The notes below the pieces were generated by a model that had not been told where the DNA came from, searched no databases, and was given only the letters and a program-made list of their open reading frames with translations. The translations under genes were made by a program, and so were the position numbers. Of a stretch of DNA of 64,000 nt, positions 1-7,774 are shown one piece after another. The DNA comes from Pseudomonas sp. UBA5706 (lineage in GTDB: Bacteria; Pseudomonadota; Gammaproteobacteria; Pseudomonadales; Pseudomonadaceae): NCBI RefSeq assembly GCF_002419965.1, contig NZ_DIHC01000026.1:70488-134487 (forward strand). Reading direction: 5' to 3'. Position 1 is the stretch's first letter. Each line of letters starts with the position of its first letter.

Positions 1-203
1 TGCTTATGACCCAGCCACAGGCCTCTTCGCGCGTCCCGGCGCATGGGCATGAAGCAACCCCTCCAGAATGCTCTGCGGCATAAAAGGACAGATGGTTGTC
101 GTTTTCGAAACAAAGACATGGCATTTTGCCGGTATCAATGTGAGGCAACATCCGCCTGGGTCACAAGCTGCGGCGGCGGGTTGTCCGTGAGGAGTAGTCG
201 GAC

Positions 204-2261
204 ATGCAAAGTCTTTTGTCGCCAGGAATCCGCCTGCTCGGACGTTTTGGGTTCGCACGCAAGTTTCAGGTGCTTTTCTTTCTTTTCATGTTGCCGCTGG
301 CAGGCAGCCTGTGGATGATCGGACAGGATTATCGCAACAAGCTCGAGGTGATTTCCGGCGAGCAGTCTGGCGCCCATCAGTTGTTGGCATTGGACGCTCT
401 GGATGATCAGCTGACCTCGCAACGCAATCTGGCTGCCCGTTGGAAGGCGGCCGATATCCTGCATGACCCAACGCCTGCCGCAAAAGCGGCGATGGCTGCA
501 CTCGATGCCGCCAATCCAACCCTAAAGCAGACGCTCGCCAAGCTGGGTGATGAACTCAAGGCACGTCATGCCGGCCCGGACACCATGGCTCGTTATCAAG
601 CGTTGCAGGGGCAGGTACATGGCATGGATTCCGAGTCGCTGCGCACCATCGGCTGGTGGCCGGATGGCTACGATCGGTTTACCTGCGCGCTGACGGCGTT
701 GCAGAGCCTGCGGGACCAGATCGCCATGGACAATGGGCTGATTCTCGATCCTTGGCTTGAAACCTATCTGCTGATGCAGATCGCGACGCAACAGACGCCC
801 GACCTGATCGAGCGCGTCGGCCGTATGGCCAGCGTCGGTCAATCATCCCTCGCCTCCGGACAATTCTCGCTGCAGAGCCGTTTGCAGATGCGCGATCTGC
901 GCGGCCGTATCACCGATGCTCGCGATCAACTGGTCAAAGCCGTGGCTTCGCTGCAAGCCAAGGCCTATCCCGGCATGGAAACCTGGACCGTGCAGTACAA
1001 CGAGAGCCTTCAACGTCTGGACAGCGAATTGAAGGTGCTGGACGACGGCGTCTTTGCTGGCTCGATCAAGCTGGATGCCGCAGCGTTCGAACGCAGCGTG
1101 GACGGTACCCTGGAGGCGCTTTCTGCACTGCGTAATCAGTCGCTGATCGCACTGGACAAGCGCCTGGAGCACTACCATGACCTTGCGATCAAGGAGTTCA
1201 TCCCCGTCGCAGTGACGTTCAGCGTCCTGGCGCTGGCGGCGCTGTATCTGTTCATGTGCCTGCAGACCTCTATCCGTCGCAGTGCCCAGGGCATCACTAC
1301 CCTGGCCGAGTCCCTGCGTGACGGTAACTTGTGTGTCGAGGTAGCCGTTGAAGGGCGCGACGAACTGGCTGCAATCAGTAACGCGTTGAACGTGGCCGTT
1401 GTCCAGCTACGCACCAGCCTGCTGAACGTGAATCACGAGACTCAGCAACTGGGTTCGACAGTGCTGGCCCTCAATTCGCAGTCCGGCAGCACGCTCAACG
1501 AGGTTGAAGACCAGCAGCATCAGATCAGCCAGATTGCCGCCGCCGCGACACAATTGGCCGCGACGTCCCTGGGTGTCGCCAAAAGCTGCGAGCAAGCTTC
1601 CGGCAGCGCGCAGCACACACGGCGTATTGCCCAGGACAGCAGTCGCGACAGTCAGCGCACCACGGCCAGCATTCAGCAGCTCAACCAGAAGCTCACAGAC
1701 ACCGCCAACGCGCTGGGCAAGGTCAGCGAACAGGGGCAACAGATCCAGTCGGTAGTCGACACCATTCGCGGGATCGCCGAGCAGACCAACCTACTGGCGC
1801 TGAACGCGGCCATCGAAGCTGCACGGGCTGGCGAGCAGGGCCGCGGCTTTGCGGTGGTGGCCGATGAAGTGCGCAGCCTTTCGCAGCGAACCCAGGCCTC
1901 CACCGCGCAGATTGCCGGGACCGTCGACAGCTTGCGTTCCACCGTGAGTCAGGCGGTCAGTCTGATGGAGGCGGCGTGTGGTCAGGCCATCACCGACGCG
2001 CAATCGGTGACCGGTCTTGGCGAGCGACTGGGCGAAATCGCCACCGCGGTGCAAGTCGTCACCGACACGCTGGCACAGATCGCCACAGCCGTGGAAGAAC
2101 AGGCGGCAACGGCCGATGAAGTCAGCGGTAACATCCAGCAGGTTGACCAGGCTGCCGGACGCCTGCTCGATGGCGCGCGGGCAGTGAACCTTGCCGCAGA
2201 CGCCTTGAGCCAAGGGAGTCGGGCGCTGAGTGCCAACACTTCCCGGTTCCAGTTGGGTTGA
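204..2261 (+). CDS. Methyl-accepting chemotaxis protein
   Basis: This 685-residue inner-membrane chemoreceptor should sense a ligand in the periplasm and control CheA through CheW. A hydrophobic segment at about residues 20-40 and a second at about 333-355 bracket a large, mainly helical periplasmic domain. A HAMP-like linker follows. The cytoplasmic hairpin tip is seen around EQTNLLALNAAIEAARAGEQ and GRGFAVVADEVRSLS, the universally conserved signalling tip. No C-terminal CheR-binding pentapeptide is visible. The ATG at 204 follows a GGAG box by a suitable distance. It stands alone, with no che genes beside it. The ligand cannot be predicted from the sequence. Confidence 0.93.
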   Translation: MQSLLSPGIRLLGRFGFARKFQVLFFLFMLPLAGSLWMIGQDYRNKLEVISGEQSGAHQLLALDALDDQLTSQRNLAARWKAADILHDPTPAAKAAMAALDAANPTLKQTLAKLGDELKARHAGPDTMARYQALQGQVHGMDSESLRTIGWWPDGYDRFTCALTALQSLRDQIAMDNGLILDPWLETYLLMQIATQQTPDLIERVGRMASVGQSSLASGQFSLQSRLQMRDLRGRITDARDQLVKAVASLQAKAYPGMETWTVQYNESLQRLDSELKVLDDGVFAGSIKLDAAAFERSVDGTLEALSALRNQSLIALDKRLEHYHDLAIKEFIPVAVTFSVLALAALYLFMCLQTSIRRSAQGITTLAESLRDGNLCVEVAVEGRDELAAISNALNVAVVQLRTSLLNVNHETQQLGSTVLALNSQSGSTLNEVEDQQHQISQIAAAATQLAATSLGVAKSCEQASGSAQHTRRIAQDSSRDSQRTTASIQQLNQKLTDTANALGKVSEQGQQIQSVVDTIRGIAEQTNLLALNAAIEAARAGEQGRGFAVVADEVRSLSQRTQASTAQIAGTVDSLRSTVSQAVSLMEAACGQAITDAQSVTGLGERLGEIATAVQVVTDTLAQIATAVEEQAATADEVSGNIQQVDQAAGRLLDGARAVNLAADALSQGSRALSANTSRFQLG

Positions 2262-2281
2262 GCCGAGGCGCTCGACGTTAG

Positions 2282-2506
2282 CGCGGCTACCTGAACACCG
2301 TGTTGGACTCCCGCGCCTAGCTCGCATTTGCCGAACGTATGGGATACGTGCCTACAGTCACCAATGCGGTATTACCTGAAGCCTTGAACAAGCAAATCAA
2401 CTCCATGGACGCCGAACGTGAGCGAATGCTCAAACCGGAGTACGCGTACATCATCGAAAACCAGTCGGCGATGCTTGAGGTTTGGAATAAAACGTTCAAA
2501 GGCTGA
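2282..2506 (+). pseudogene. C-terminal remnant of an ABC transporter solute-binding protein, with internal TAG
   Basis: Translated from 2285, this reads GYLNTVLDSRA, stop, LAFAERMGYVPTVTNAVLP, and ends in a WNKTFKG tail at 2506. This matches the C-terminal lobe of family 1 polyamine/iron-type periplasmic solute-binding proteins. The TAG at 2318 sits where such proteins carry Gln (RAQ-AFAERMGY), so a CAG to TAG change is likely. Another stop lies just upstream at 2279, and the N-terminal three quarters of the gene is absent. I read it as a decayed fragment behind the chemoreceptor. The family assignment rests on residue patterns alone. Confidence 0.7.
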
Positions 2507-2590
2507 TCCGTGCAGCCGATACCGAGAACCGGCTATCGAGGTGAATGAGGTCATTAAACTCATTTTTCAGTCAGAAGGAGTAGAAACAAT

Positions 2591-2613
2591 AAAACCGCGC
2601 AATGCGCGGTTTT
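2591..2613. terminator. Bidirectional intrinsic terminator
   Basis: A perfect 10-bp stem (AAAACCGCGC / GCGCGGTTTT) with a 3-nt loop is flanked by A and T runs on the two sides. It lies between the convergent solute-binding remnant and ychF and could serve both strands. Confidence 0.85.
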
Positions 2614-2669
2614 ATGAGGTTCAAGGCGTCTCGATATTTCGGCGAAAAGTCTGAAACCGCAAACGCCAA

Positions 2670-3770
2670 TCAGACGTTGAAGCGGAAGTGCAGCACGTCA
2701 CCGTCCTTGACGATGTAGTCCTTGCCTTCCAGACGCCATTTGCCTGCTTCCTTGGCACCGGCCTCGCCCTTGTACTGGATGAAGTCGTTGTAGGCGACGC
2801 ATTCGGCGCGGATGAAGCCTTTTTCGAAGTCGGTGTGGATCACGCCAGCCGCTTGCGGCGCAGTGGCACCGACGCGGACGGTCCAGGCGCGAACTTCTTC
2901 CACACCGGCGGTGAAGTAGGTCTGCAGATGGAGCATTTCATAGCCCGCACGGATCACACGGTTCAGGCCGGGTTCTTCAAGGCCCAGGGCTTCGAGAAAC
3001 ATGTCCTTTTCTTCGCCGTCGTCGAGTTCGGCGATTTCCGCTTCGATCTTGTTGCAGACCGGTACCAGCATGGCGCCTTCTTCTTCGGCGATGGCACGAA
3101 CCACGTCCAAGTGCGGGTTATTCTCGAAACCGTCTTCAGCGACGTTAGCGATGTACATGACCGGCTTGGTGGTCAGCAGATGGAAGCCCTTGATCACGGC
3201 TTTCTCATCGGCACCCATGCTCTTCATCAGGCTGCGCGCAGGCTTGCCTTCAGTGAAGTGGGCGATCAGTTGTTCAAGCAGACCTTTCTGAGCCACCGCG
3301 TCCTTGTCACCGCCCTTGGCGTTGCGCGTAACTTTCTGCAGTTGCTTCTCGCAGCTGTCGAGGTCGGCGAAGATCAGCTCCAGGTCGATGATTTCGATGT
3401 CGCGTTTCGGGTCGACGCTGTTGGAGACGTGAATCACGTTCTCGTCTTCGAAGCAGCGGACCACGTGGGCGATAGCATCGGTCTCGCGGATGTTGGCCAG
3501 GAACTTGTTGCCCAGGCCTTCGCCTTTCGACGCGCCTGCCACCAGACCTGCGATGTCGACGAACTCCATCGTGGTCGGCAGGATGCGTTTCGGATTGACG
3601 ATATCGGCCAGCGCCTGAAGGCGTGGATCGGGCATGGCCACTATGCCGCTGTTCGGTTCGATGGTGCAGAAGGGAAAGTTCTCCGCCGCAATACCGGATT
3701 TGGTCAGGGCGTTGAACAGGGTGGACTTGCCGACGTTGGGCAGGCCGACGATGCCGCAGTTAAATCCCAT
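2670..3770 (-). CDS. ychF: Redox-responsive P-loop ATPase/GTPase YchF (OLA1 family)
   Basis: The protein has 366 residues, normal for YchF. The P-loop GLPNVGKST is near residue 9, with DIAGLVAGASKGEGLGNKFL as the switch/G3 region and NKIE in the nucleotide-specificity position. The NKxE form in place of NKxD is the known reason why YchF/OLA1 prefers ATP. A TGS-like domain closes the C-terminus (VKDGDVLHFRFNV). YchF binds ribosomes and is linked to stress and translation quality. It lies directly downstream of pth, 21 bases away on the same strand, which is the usual order in gamma-proteobacteria, so the two are probably cotranscribed. Confidence 0.96.
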   Translation of the reverse strand: MGFNCGIVGLPNVGKSTLFNALTKSGIAAENFPFCTIEPNSGIVAMPDPRLQALADIVNPKRILPTTMEFVDIAGLVAGASKGEGLGNKFLANIRETDAIAHVVRCFEDENVIHVSNSVDPKRDIEIIDLELIFADLDSCEKQLQKVTRNAKGGDKDAVAQKGLLEQLIAHFTEGKPARSLMKSMGADEKAVIKGFHLLTTKPVMYIANVAEDGFENNPHLDVVRAIAEEEGAMLVPVCNKIEAEIAELDDGEEKDMFLEALGLEEPGLNRVIRAGYEMLHLQTYFTAGVEEVRAWTVRVGATAPQAAGVIHTDFEKGFIRAECVAYNDFIQYKGEAGAKEAGKWRLEGKDYIVKDGDVLHFRFNV

Positions 3771-3791
3771 GGTGTTTCCCCTCGAGTGATG

Positions 3792-4376
3792 TCAGGCCTT
3801 CTGGCTGTGCAGGACACGCATCGCCTTGGCGAAATCGCCTGCGAGGACATCCGGCAGCACGCCGAGGGCAAAGTCGATACTGGCGTCCAGTTTTTCCTGT
3901 TCGACGCGTGGCGCACGACCCAGTACAAAATTGGACACCAGGCCGGCATCGCCAGGGTGGCCGATGCCGAGCCGCAGGCGATGAAAGCCGTTTTGGTTGC
4001 CGAGCTGCGCAATGATGTCGCGCAGACCGTTATGCCCGCCGTGCCCGCCACCCAGCTTGAGTTTGGCGACGCCGGGAGGCAGGTCGAGTTCGTCGTGGGC
4101 CACCAGGATGGACTGGGGTGCAATCCGGAAGAAGCCCGCCAGCGCCGCGACGGACTGGCCGCTGCGGTTCATGTAGGTGGTGGGGATCAGCAGACGAACG
4201 TCCTGGCCTTGATGACTGAATTTAGCCGTCAGGCCGAAATACTTGCGGTCAGCGGTCAGGTTGACGCGCTGGGCGCTGGCAATACGCTCAACGAAAAGAG
4301 CCCCTGCGTTATGCCGGGTCTGTTCGTATTCGGGGCCTGGATTTCCCAGGCCGACGATCAGTTGGATGGCGGTCAC
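3792..4376 (-). CDS. pth: Peptidyl-tRNA hydrolase
   Basis: This 194-residue cytoplasmic enzyme cleaves peptidyl-tRNA released from stalled ribosomes and recycles the tRNA. Family landmarks are visible: IVGLGNPGPEYEQTRHNAG at the N-terminus, whose His is the catalytic base, then TYMNRSGQSV, HDELDLPPG and GGHGGHNGLRD. Length and order match Pth of E. coli. It sits between rplY upstream and ychF downstream in an arrangement conserved across pseudomonads. The gap of about 75 bases to rplY contains no obvious terminator, so rplY-pth-ychF probably form one transcript. Confidence 0.97.
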   Translation of the reverse strand: MTAIQLIVGLGNPGPEYEQTRHNAGALFVERIASAQRVNLTADRKYFGLTAKFSHQGQDVRLLIPTTYMNRSGQSVAALAGFFRIAPQSILVAHDELDLPPGVAKLKLGGGHGGHNGLRDIIAQLGNQNGFHRLRLGIGHPGDAGLVSNFVLGRAPRVEQEKLDASIDFALGVLPDVLAGDFAKAMRVLHSQKA

Positions 4377-4451
4377 GTCAGGGGCTCTTCCTTGGGTCGA
4401 GTGTGATGATGCCGGGCATCATCACGGGTTCAACCGGCTAGCGAGTAATGA

Positions 4452-5060
4452 TTACTCTGCTTCGCCTTCTGCGGTGCCTTCTTCGTCCTGGACAATGCGA
4501 GGAGCGTGGACGTTAGCAATGTCCAGGTCCTTGCCGTGCGCCAGAGCGACGAACTCAACCCCGTTAGGTGCCTTGACGTCGGACAGGTGAACGTTGTCGC
4601 CAATTTCCAGCGCGCCCAGGTCGACTTCGATGAACTCAGGCAGGTCTTTAGGCAGGCAGGACACTTCCAGCTCAGTGGTCGTGTGCGAGATCTCGCCGCC
4701 TTTCTTGACCGGGGCTTCTTCGTTGATGAAGTGCACAGGGACGGTTGCAGTCAGCTTCTGGCCCGCGATGACGCGGATGAAGTCGGCGTGCATGATGAAC
4801 TGCTTGGCAGGGTGACGTTGCATCGCTTTCACGATCACGTTCTGCTTGGCGCCATCAACGTTCAGTTCGATAACGTGGCTGAAAGCCGCTTCGTTTTCGA
4901 ACAGTTTGGCCATTTCCTTGGCTTCGATGGTGATCGAAGCTGCTTCTTTGTCACCGCCATAGACAACGGCAGGGACAGAGGCAGCGAGACGACGCAGGCG
5001 GCGGCTCGCACCTTTCCCCAGGTCGGTACGCGCTTGGGCGTTCAGAATAAAATCGGTCAT
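4452..5060 (-). CDS. rplY: 50S ribosomal protein L25, long CTC/TL5 type
   Basis: At 202 residues this is the long form of L25 (general stress protein CTC), with the 5S-rRNA-binding N-terminal domain (starting MTDFILNAQARTDLGKGASR) and the extra C-terminal domain ending in an acidic EGTAEGEAE tail. An open frame continues upstream, but the ATG at 5060 is preceded by GGAG at 5066-5069 and matches family starts. It lies downstream of prs but is separated from it by a strong hairpin at 5130-5162, so it may have its own promoter or depend on read-through. Confidence 0.96.
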   Translation of the reverse strand: MTDFILNAQARTDLGKGASRRLRRLAASVPAVVYGGDKEAASITIEAKEMAKLFENEAAFSHVIELNVDGAKQNVIVKAMQRHPAKQFIMHADFIRVIAGQKLTATVPVHFINEEAPVKKGGEISHTTTELEVSCLPKDLPEFIEVDLGALEIGDNVHLSDVKAPNGVEFVALAHGKDLDIANVHAPRIVQDEEGTAEGEAE

Positions 5061-5129
5061 GTTGTATCTCCAAAATAGCCATTCCCGAGTGGCGTTTGCG
5101 ACCAGCGCCAACACGGTATGGGCAAAAAA

Positions 5130-5162
5130 GCCCCGCCCCAACAGTGACTGTTGGGGCGGGGC
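5130..5162 (-). terminator. Strong hairpin terminator between prs and rplY
   Basis: A 14-bp GC-rich stem (GCCCCGCCCCAACA / TGTTGGGGCGGGGC) has a 5-nt loop. In the minus direction it is followed by CTTTTTT-like sequence. It would end the prs transcript, perhaps partially, ahead of rplY. Confidence 0.8.
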
Positions 5163-5199
5163 GCTTTTCGTCAACGAATGATTCGAAAGGGCAGGGCCC

Positions 5200-6141
5200 T
5201 TATCGGAACATCGCGCTGATCGATTCTTCATTGCTGATGCGACGCATCGCTTCAGCGACTACCGGTGCGATATCCAGTTGGCGGATACGGTCACAGGCTT
5301 GTGCGGCAGCGGACAACGGGATGGTATTAGTAACCACCAGTTCGTCCAGTACGGAATTTTCGATGTTTTCAATCGCGCGGCCCGACAGCACAGGGTGTGT
5401 GCAGTAGGCGAAGACCTTGGCGGCCCCATGCTCTTTCAATGCCTTGGCCGCATGGCACAGCGTGCCGGCGGTATCGACCATGTCGTCGACGAGAATACAG
5501 GTACGACCTTCGACGTCACCAATGATGTGCATGACTTCGGAGTGATTGGCCTTCTCGCGGCGCTTGTCGATGATCCCCAGATCCACGCCCAGGGATTTGG
5601 CAACGGCACGTGCACGCACGACGCCACCGATATCCGGGGAAACGATCATCAGGTTTTCGAAGCGTTGGTCTTCGATGTCATCCACCAGAACCGGGGAGCC
5701 GTAGATGTTATCCACTGGAATATCGAAGAAGCCCTGAATCTGGTCAGCGTGCAGATCAACGGTCAGCACACGGTCGATACCGACGACGGTGAGCATGTCC
5801 GCGACCACTTTGGCGCTAATAGCCACACGTGCAGAACGCGGACGGCGATCCTGACGGGCATAACCAAAGTAAGGGATAACAGCGGTGATACGAGTAGCCG
5901 AGGAGCGACGGAAGGCATCTGCCATCACGACGAGTTCCATCAGGTTATCGTTGGTCGGAGCGCAGGTCGGCTGAATAATGAAGACGTCTTTACCGCGAAC
6001 GTTTTCATTGATCTCAGCGGTAATCTCGCCGTCGGAGAACTTACCGACAGAGATGTCACCGAGAGGGATATGCAGCTGACGTACGACACGCCGAGCCAGA
6101 TCGGGGTTGGCGTTCCCCGTAAAGACCATCATCTTGGACAC
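5200..6141 (-). CDS. prs: Ribose-phosphate pyrophosphokinase (PRPP synthetase)
   Basis: This 313-residue enzyme makes PRPP from ribose-5-phosphate and ATP, feeding purine, pyrimidine, histidine, tryptophan and NAD synthesis. Visible landmarks are VGKFSDGE near the N-terminus, YARQDRRPRSARVAISAK (ATP-binding flexible loop), VDLHADQIQGFFDIPVDNI, and the PRPP-binding loop CILVDDMVDTAGTL. Length is typical of class I enzymes. It is immediately downstream of tRNA-Gln and ispE on the same strand, the classical prs neighbourhood in gamma-proteobacteria. Confidence 0.98.
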   Translation of the reverse strand: MSKMMVFTGNANPDLARRVVRQLHIPLGDISVGKFSDGEITAEINENVRGKDVFIIQPTCAPTNDNLMELVVMADAFRRSSATRITAVIPYFGYARQDRRPRSARVAISAKVVADMLTVVGIDRVLTVDLHADQIQGFFDIPVDNIYGSPVLVDDIEDQRFENLMIVSPDIGGVVRARAVAKSLGVDLGIIDKRREKANHSEVMHIIGDVEGRTCILVDDMVDTAGTLCHAAKALKEHGAAKVFAYCTHPVLSGRAIENIENSVLDELVVTNTIPLSAAAQACDRIRQLDIAPVVAEAMRRISNEESISAMFR

Positions 6142-6188
6142 GCGCAGTACCTGGAGGCTTAGGGTATGCCTGGATGACTATAGGAAAA

Positions 6189-6263
6189 TGGCAGGGGCGG
6201 CTGGATTCGAACCAACGCATGGCAGGATCAAAACCTGCTGCCTTACCGCTTGGCGACGCCCCT
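6189..6263 (-). tRNA. tRNA-Gln (anticodon TTG)
   Basis: The reverse complement folds as a 75-nt cloverleaf. It has a 7-bp acceptor stem beginning AGGGGCG, a D arm GCCAAGCGGTAAGGC, an anticodon stem GCAGG/CCTGC around loop TTTTGAT (anticodon TTG), a T arm with GGTTCGAATCC, and an encoded 3' CCA. It lies between ispE and prs, where Pseudomonas genomes usually carry tRNA-Gln. Confidence 0.97.
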
Positions 6264-6298
6264 GTATCTGTTGCACGAGTGCCTGGCACTCGGTTCTC

Positions 6299-7150
6299 TT
6301 AGAGCAGTGTCTGTAACTTTCGGTGCAACATCGAGATGTTGCTGCCTTTTGCTACAAACCCTGTAAGGGTCTCTGTAAGAAGGGCCGAGACTTTATCAGC
6401 TTCAGCTTTGTTTGGGAAGGCCCCAAACACACAACTTCCAGTTCCGGTTAATTTTGCTTCGGTAAATTTACCTAACAAATTCAATGCGTTACGAACATCT
6501 GGATAACGCCTTGCTACAACCGGTAAGCAGTCATTTCGACTGTTTCCCTTGGGAACGGGGCGCACTTTAATGGGCGGAGTGTCACGTGTCAACAGCGGAT
6601 CTGAAAAAATTTCTGCTGTACTTACAGATACTTGCGGAACAAGCACGACATACCACGGTTCTTCAGGGGTTACAGGGCTGAGAATTTCGCCCACACCCTC
6701 AGCAAATGCGGCATGTCCACGCACGAAAACCGGCACGTCAGCCCCAAGCTTGAGCCCCAGCGCTGCGAGGCGGTCTTCATCCCAGCCCAGTTGCCAAAGA
6801 TGATTGAGACCCAGTAGCGTGGTGGCCGCATCCGAACTTCCACCGCCGATACCGCCGCCCATGGGCAGCACTTTCTTAAGCCAGATATCGACACCCAGCG
6901 GCGAACCGGAATGCTCTTTAAGTGCGCGCGCGGCCTTGACGATCAGATTGCTGTCGTGGGGAACGTCAGCAACTGGCGTTTGCAGGCGGACATCTCCATC
7001 GTCTCGCAGGGCGAAACTCAACTCGTCGCCGTAATCCAGAAACTGAAAAATGGTCTGCAACTCGTGATAGCCGTCAGCTCGACGGCCGAGGATATGCAGC
7101 ATTAGGTTCAGCTTGGCTGGCGCTGGCAGGGTCAACAGTGGACGGGGCAT
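6299..7150 (-). CDS. ispE: 4-diphosphocytidyl-2-C-methyl-D-erythritol kinase
   Basis: This 283-residue GHMP-family kinase phosphorylates CDP-ME in the methylerythritol phosphate route to isoprenoids. It starts with LTLPAPAKLNLMLHILGRR, the substrate-binding Lys motif, and carries the ATP-binding glycine loop LPMGGGIGGGSSDAATTL at about residues 92-109. The C-terminal GTGSCVFGAF motif is also present. It begins 3 bases after the lolB stop, so the two are translationally linked, and it is followed by tRNA-Gln and prs. Confidence 0.97.
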   Translation of the reverse strand: MPRPLLTLPAPAKLNLMLHILGRRADGYHELQTIFQFLDYGDELSFALRDDGDVRLQTPVADVPHDSNLIVKAARALKEHSGSPLGVDIWLKKVLPMGGGIGGGSSDAATTLLGLNHLWQLGWDEDRLAALGLKLGADVPVFVRGHAAFAEGVGEILSPVTPEEPWYVVLVPQVSVSTAEIFSDPLLTRDTPPIKVRPVPKGNSRNDCLPVVARRYPDVRNALNLLGKFTEAKLTGTGSCVFGAFPNKAEADKVSALLTETLTGFVAKGSNISMLHRKLQTLL

Positions 7151-7153
7151 GGG

Positions 7154-7771
7154 TCATTGCCCCAGCTTGCGCGGTTGCCAATCCTTGATGACCAGCGTGA
7201 CGTCCAGATCCTGTCCATGCAGTTTCATCCGCTCAGGCAGCCAGTAACCATTTTGTTCGGTGTAGCCCAGGTATTCGATCTGCCAGCCGTCCTGATCCAG
7301 ATTCGATAAGCGACTGTCGCCGTCCAGGGTCACGCTGCTCTTGCTGTCCGGGGCAGGCAGCCCGCGGACCCACCAGACCAGATTCGATACAGGCAGTTTC
7401 CAGCCCAGTTGATCCTTGAGCAGGCTTTCGGGGTCCGGCGCGTTGTAACGGCCCTGGTTGGCGACTTCCAGAGAGACCGCGCCAGGGCGGCCGGTCAGGC
7501 GAGCTGCACCGCGGCCAAGGGGGCCGGAGAGGCGAATGTCGTAATAGTCCTGGCGCTGCAGCCAGAAGAGGGTGCCGCTGCCAGAATCCTTCGGTGCCCG
7601 GATACCGACCTTACCGTTGATCTGCCAGCCATCGAGACTGGCGAGCTGTTCCTTGTTAACACGCCATTTGCTGGCGTCGCCCTTGCCCTGCACGGCTTCG
7701 TGGGAGGTAATGCCGGCACAGCCGGCGAGCAGGGCGATCAAACTGAATGCAAGTACGTGGCGCAATAACAT
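7154..7771 (-). CDS. lolB: Outer-membrane lipoprotein receptor LolB
   Basis: The protein has 205 residues and a lipoprotein signal (hydrophobic stretch ending LLAGC, so Cys at about residue 18). The LolB core is recognisable: GWQINGKVGIRAPKDSGSGTLFW, YDIRLSGPLGRGAARLTGR and the YTEQNGYWLPERM segment near the C-terminus. LolB accepts lipoproteins from LolA and inserts them into the outer membrane. It sits 3 bases downstream of another lipoprotein gene and just upstream of ispE, the standard Pseudomonas order. Confidence 0.95.
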   Translation of the reverse strand: MLLRHVLAFSLIALLAGCAGITSHEAVQGKGDASKWRVNKEQLASLDGWQINGKVGIRAPKDSGSGTLFWLQRQDYYDIRLSGPLGRGAARLTGRPGAVSLEVANQGRYNAPDPESLLKDQLGWKLPVSNLVWWVRGLPAPDSKSSVTLDGDSRLSNLDQDGWQIEYLGYTEQNGYWLPERMKLHGQDLDVTLVIKDWQPRKLGQ

Positions 7772-7774
7772 AAA

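Noticed and set aside
2688..4406. A 572-codon plus-strand open frame across ychF and pth
   Set aside because: It is the antisense shadow of two well-supported minus-strand genes; its translation has no domain and is typical of high-GC reverse frames.
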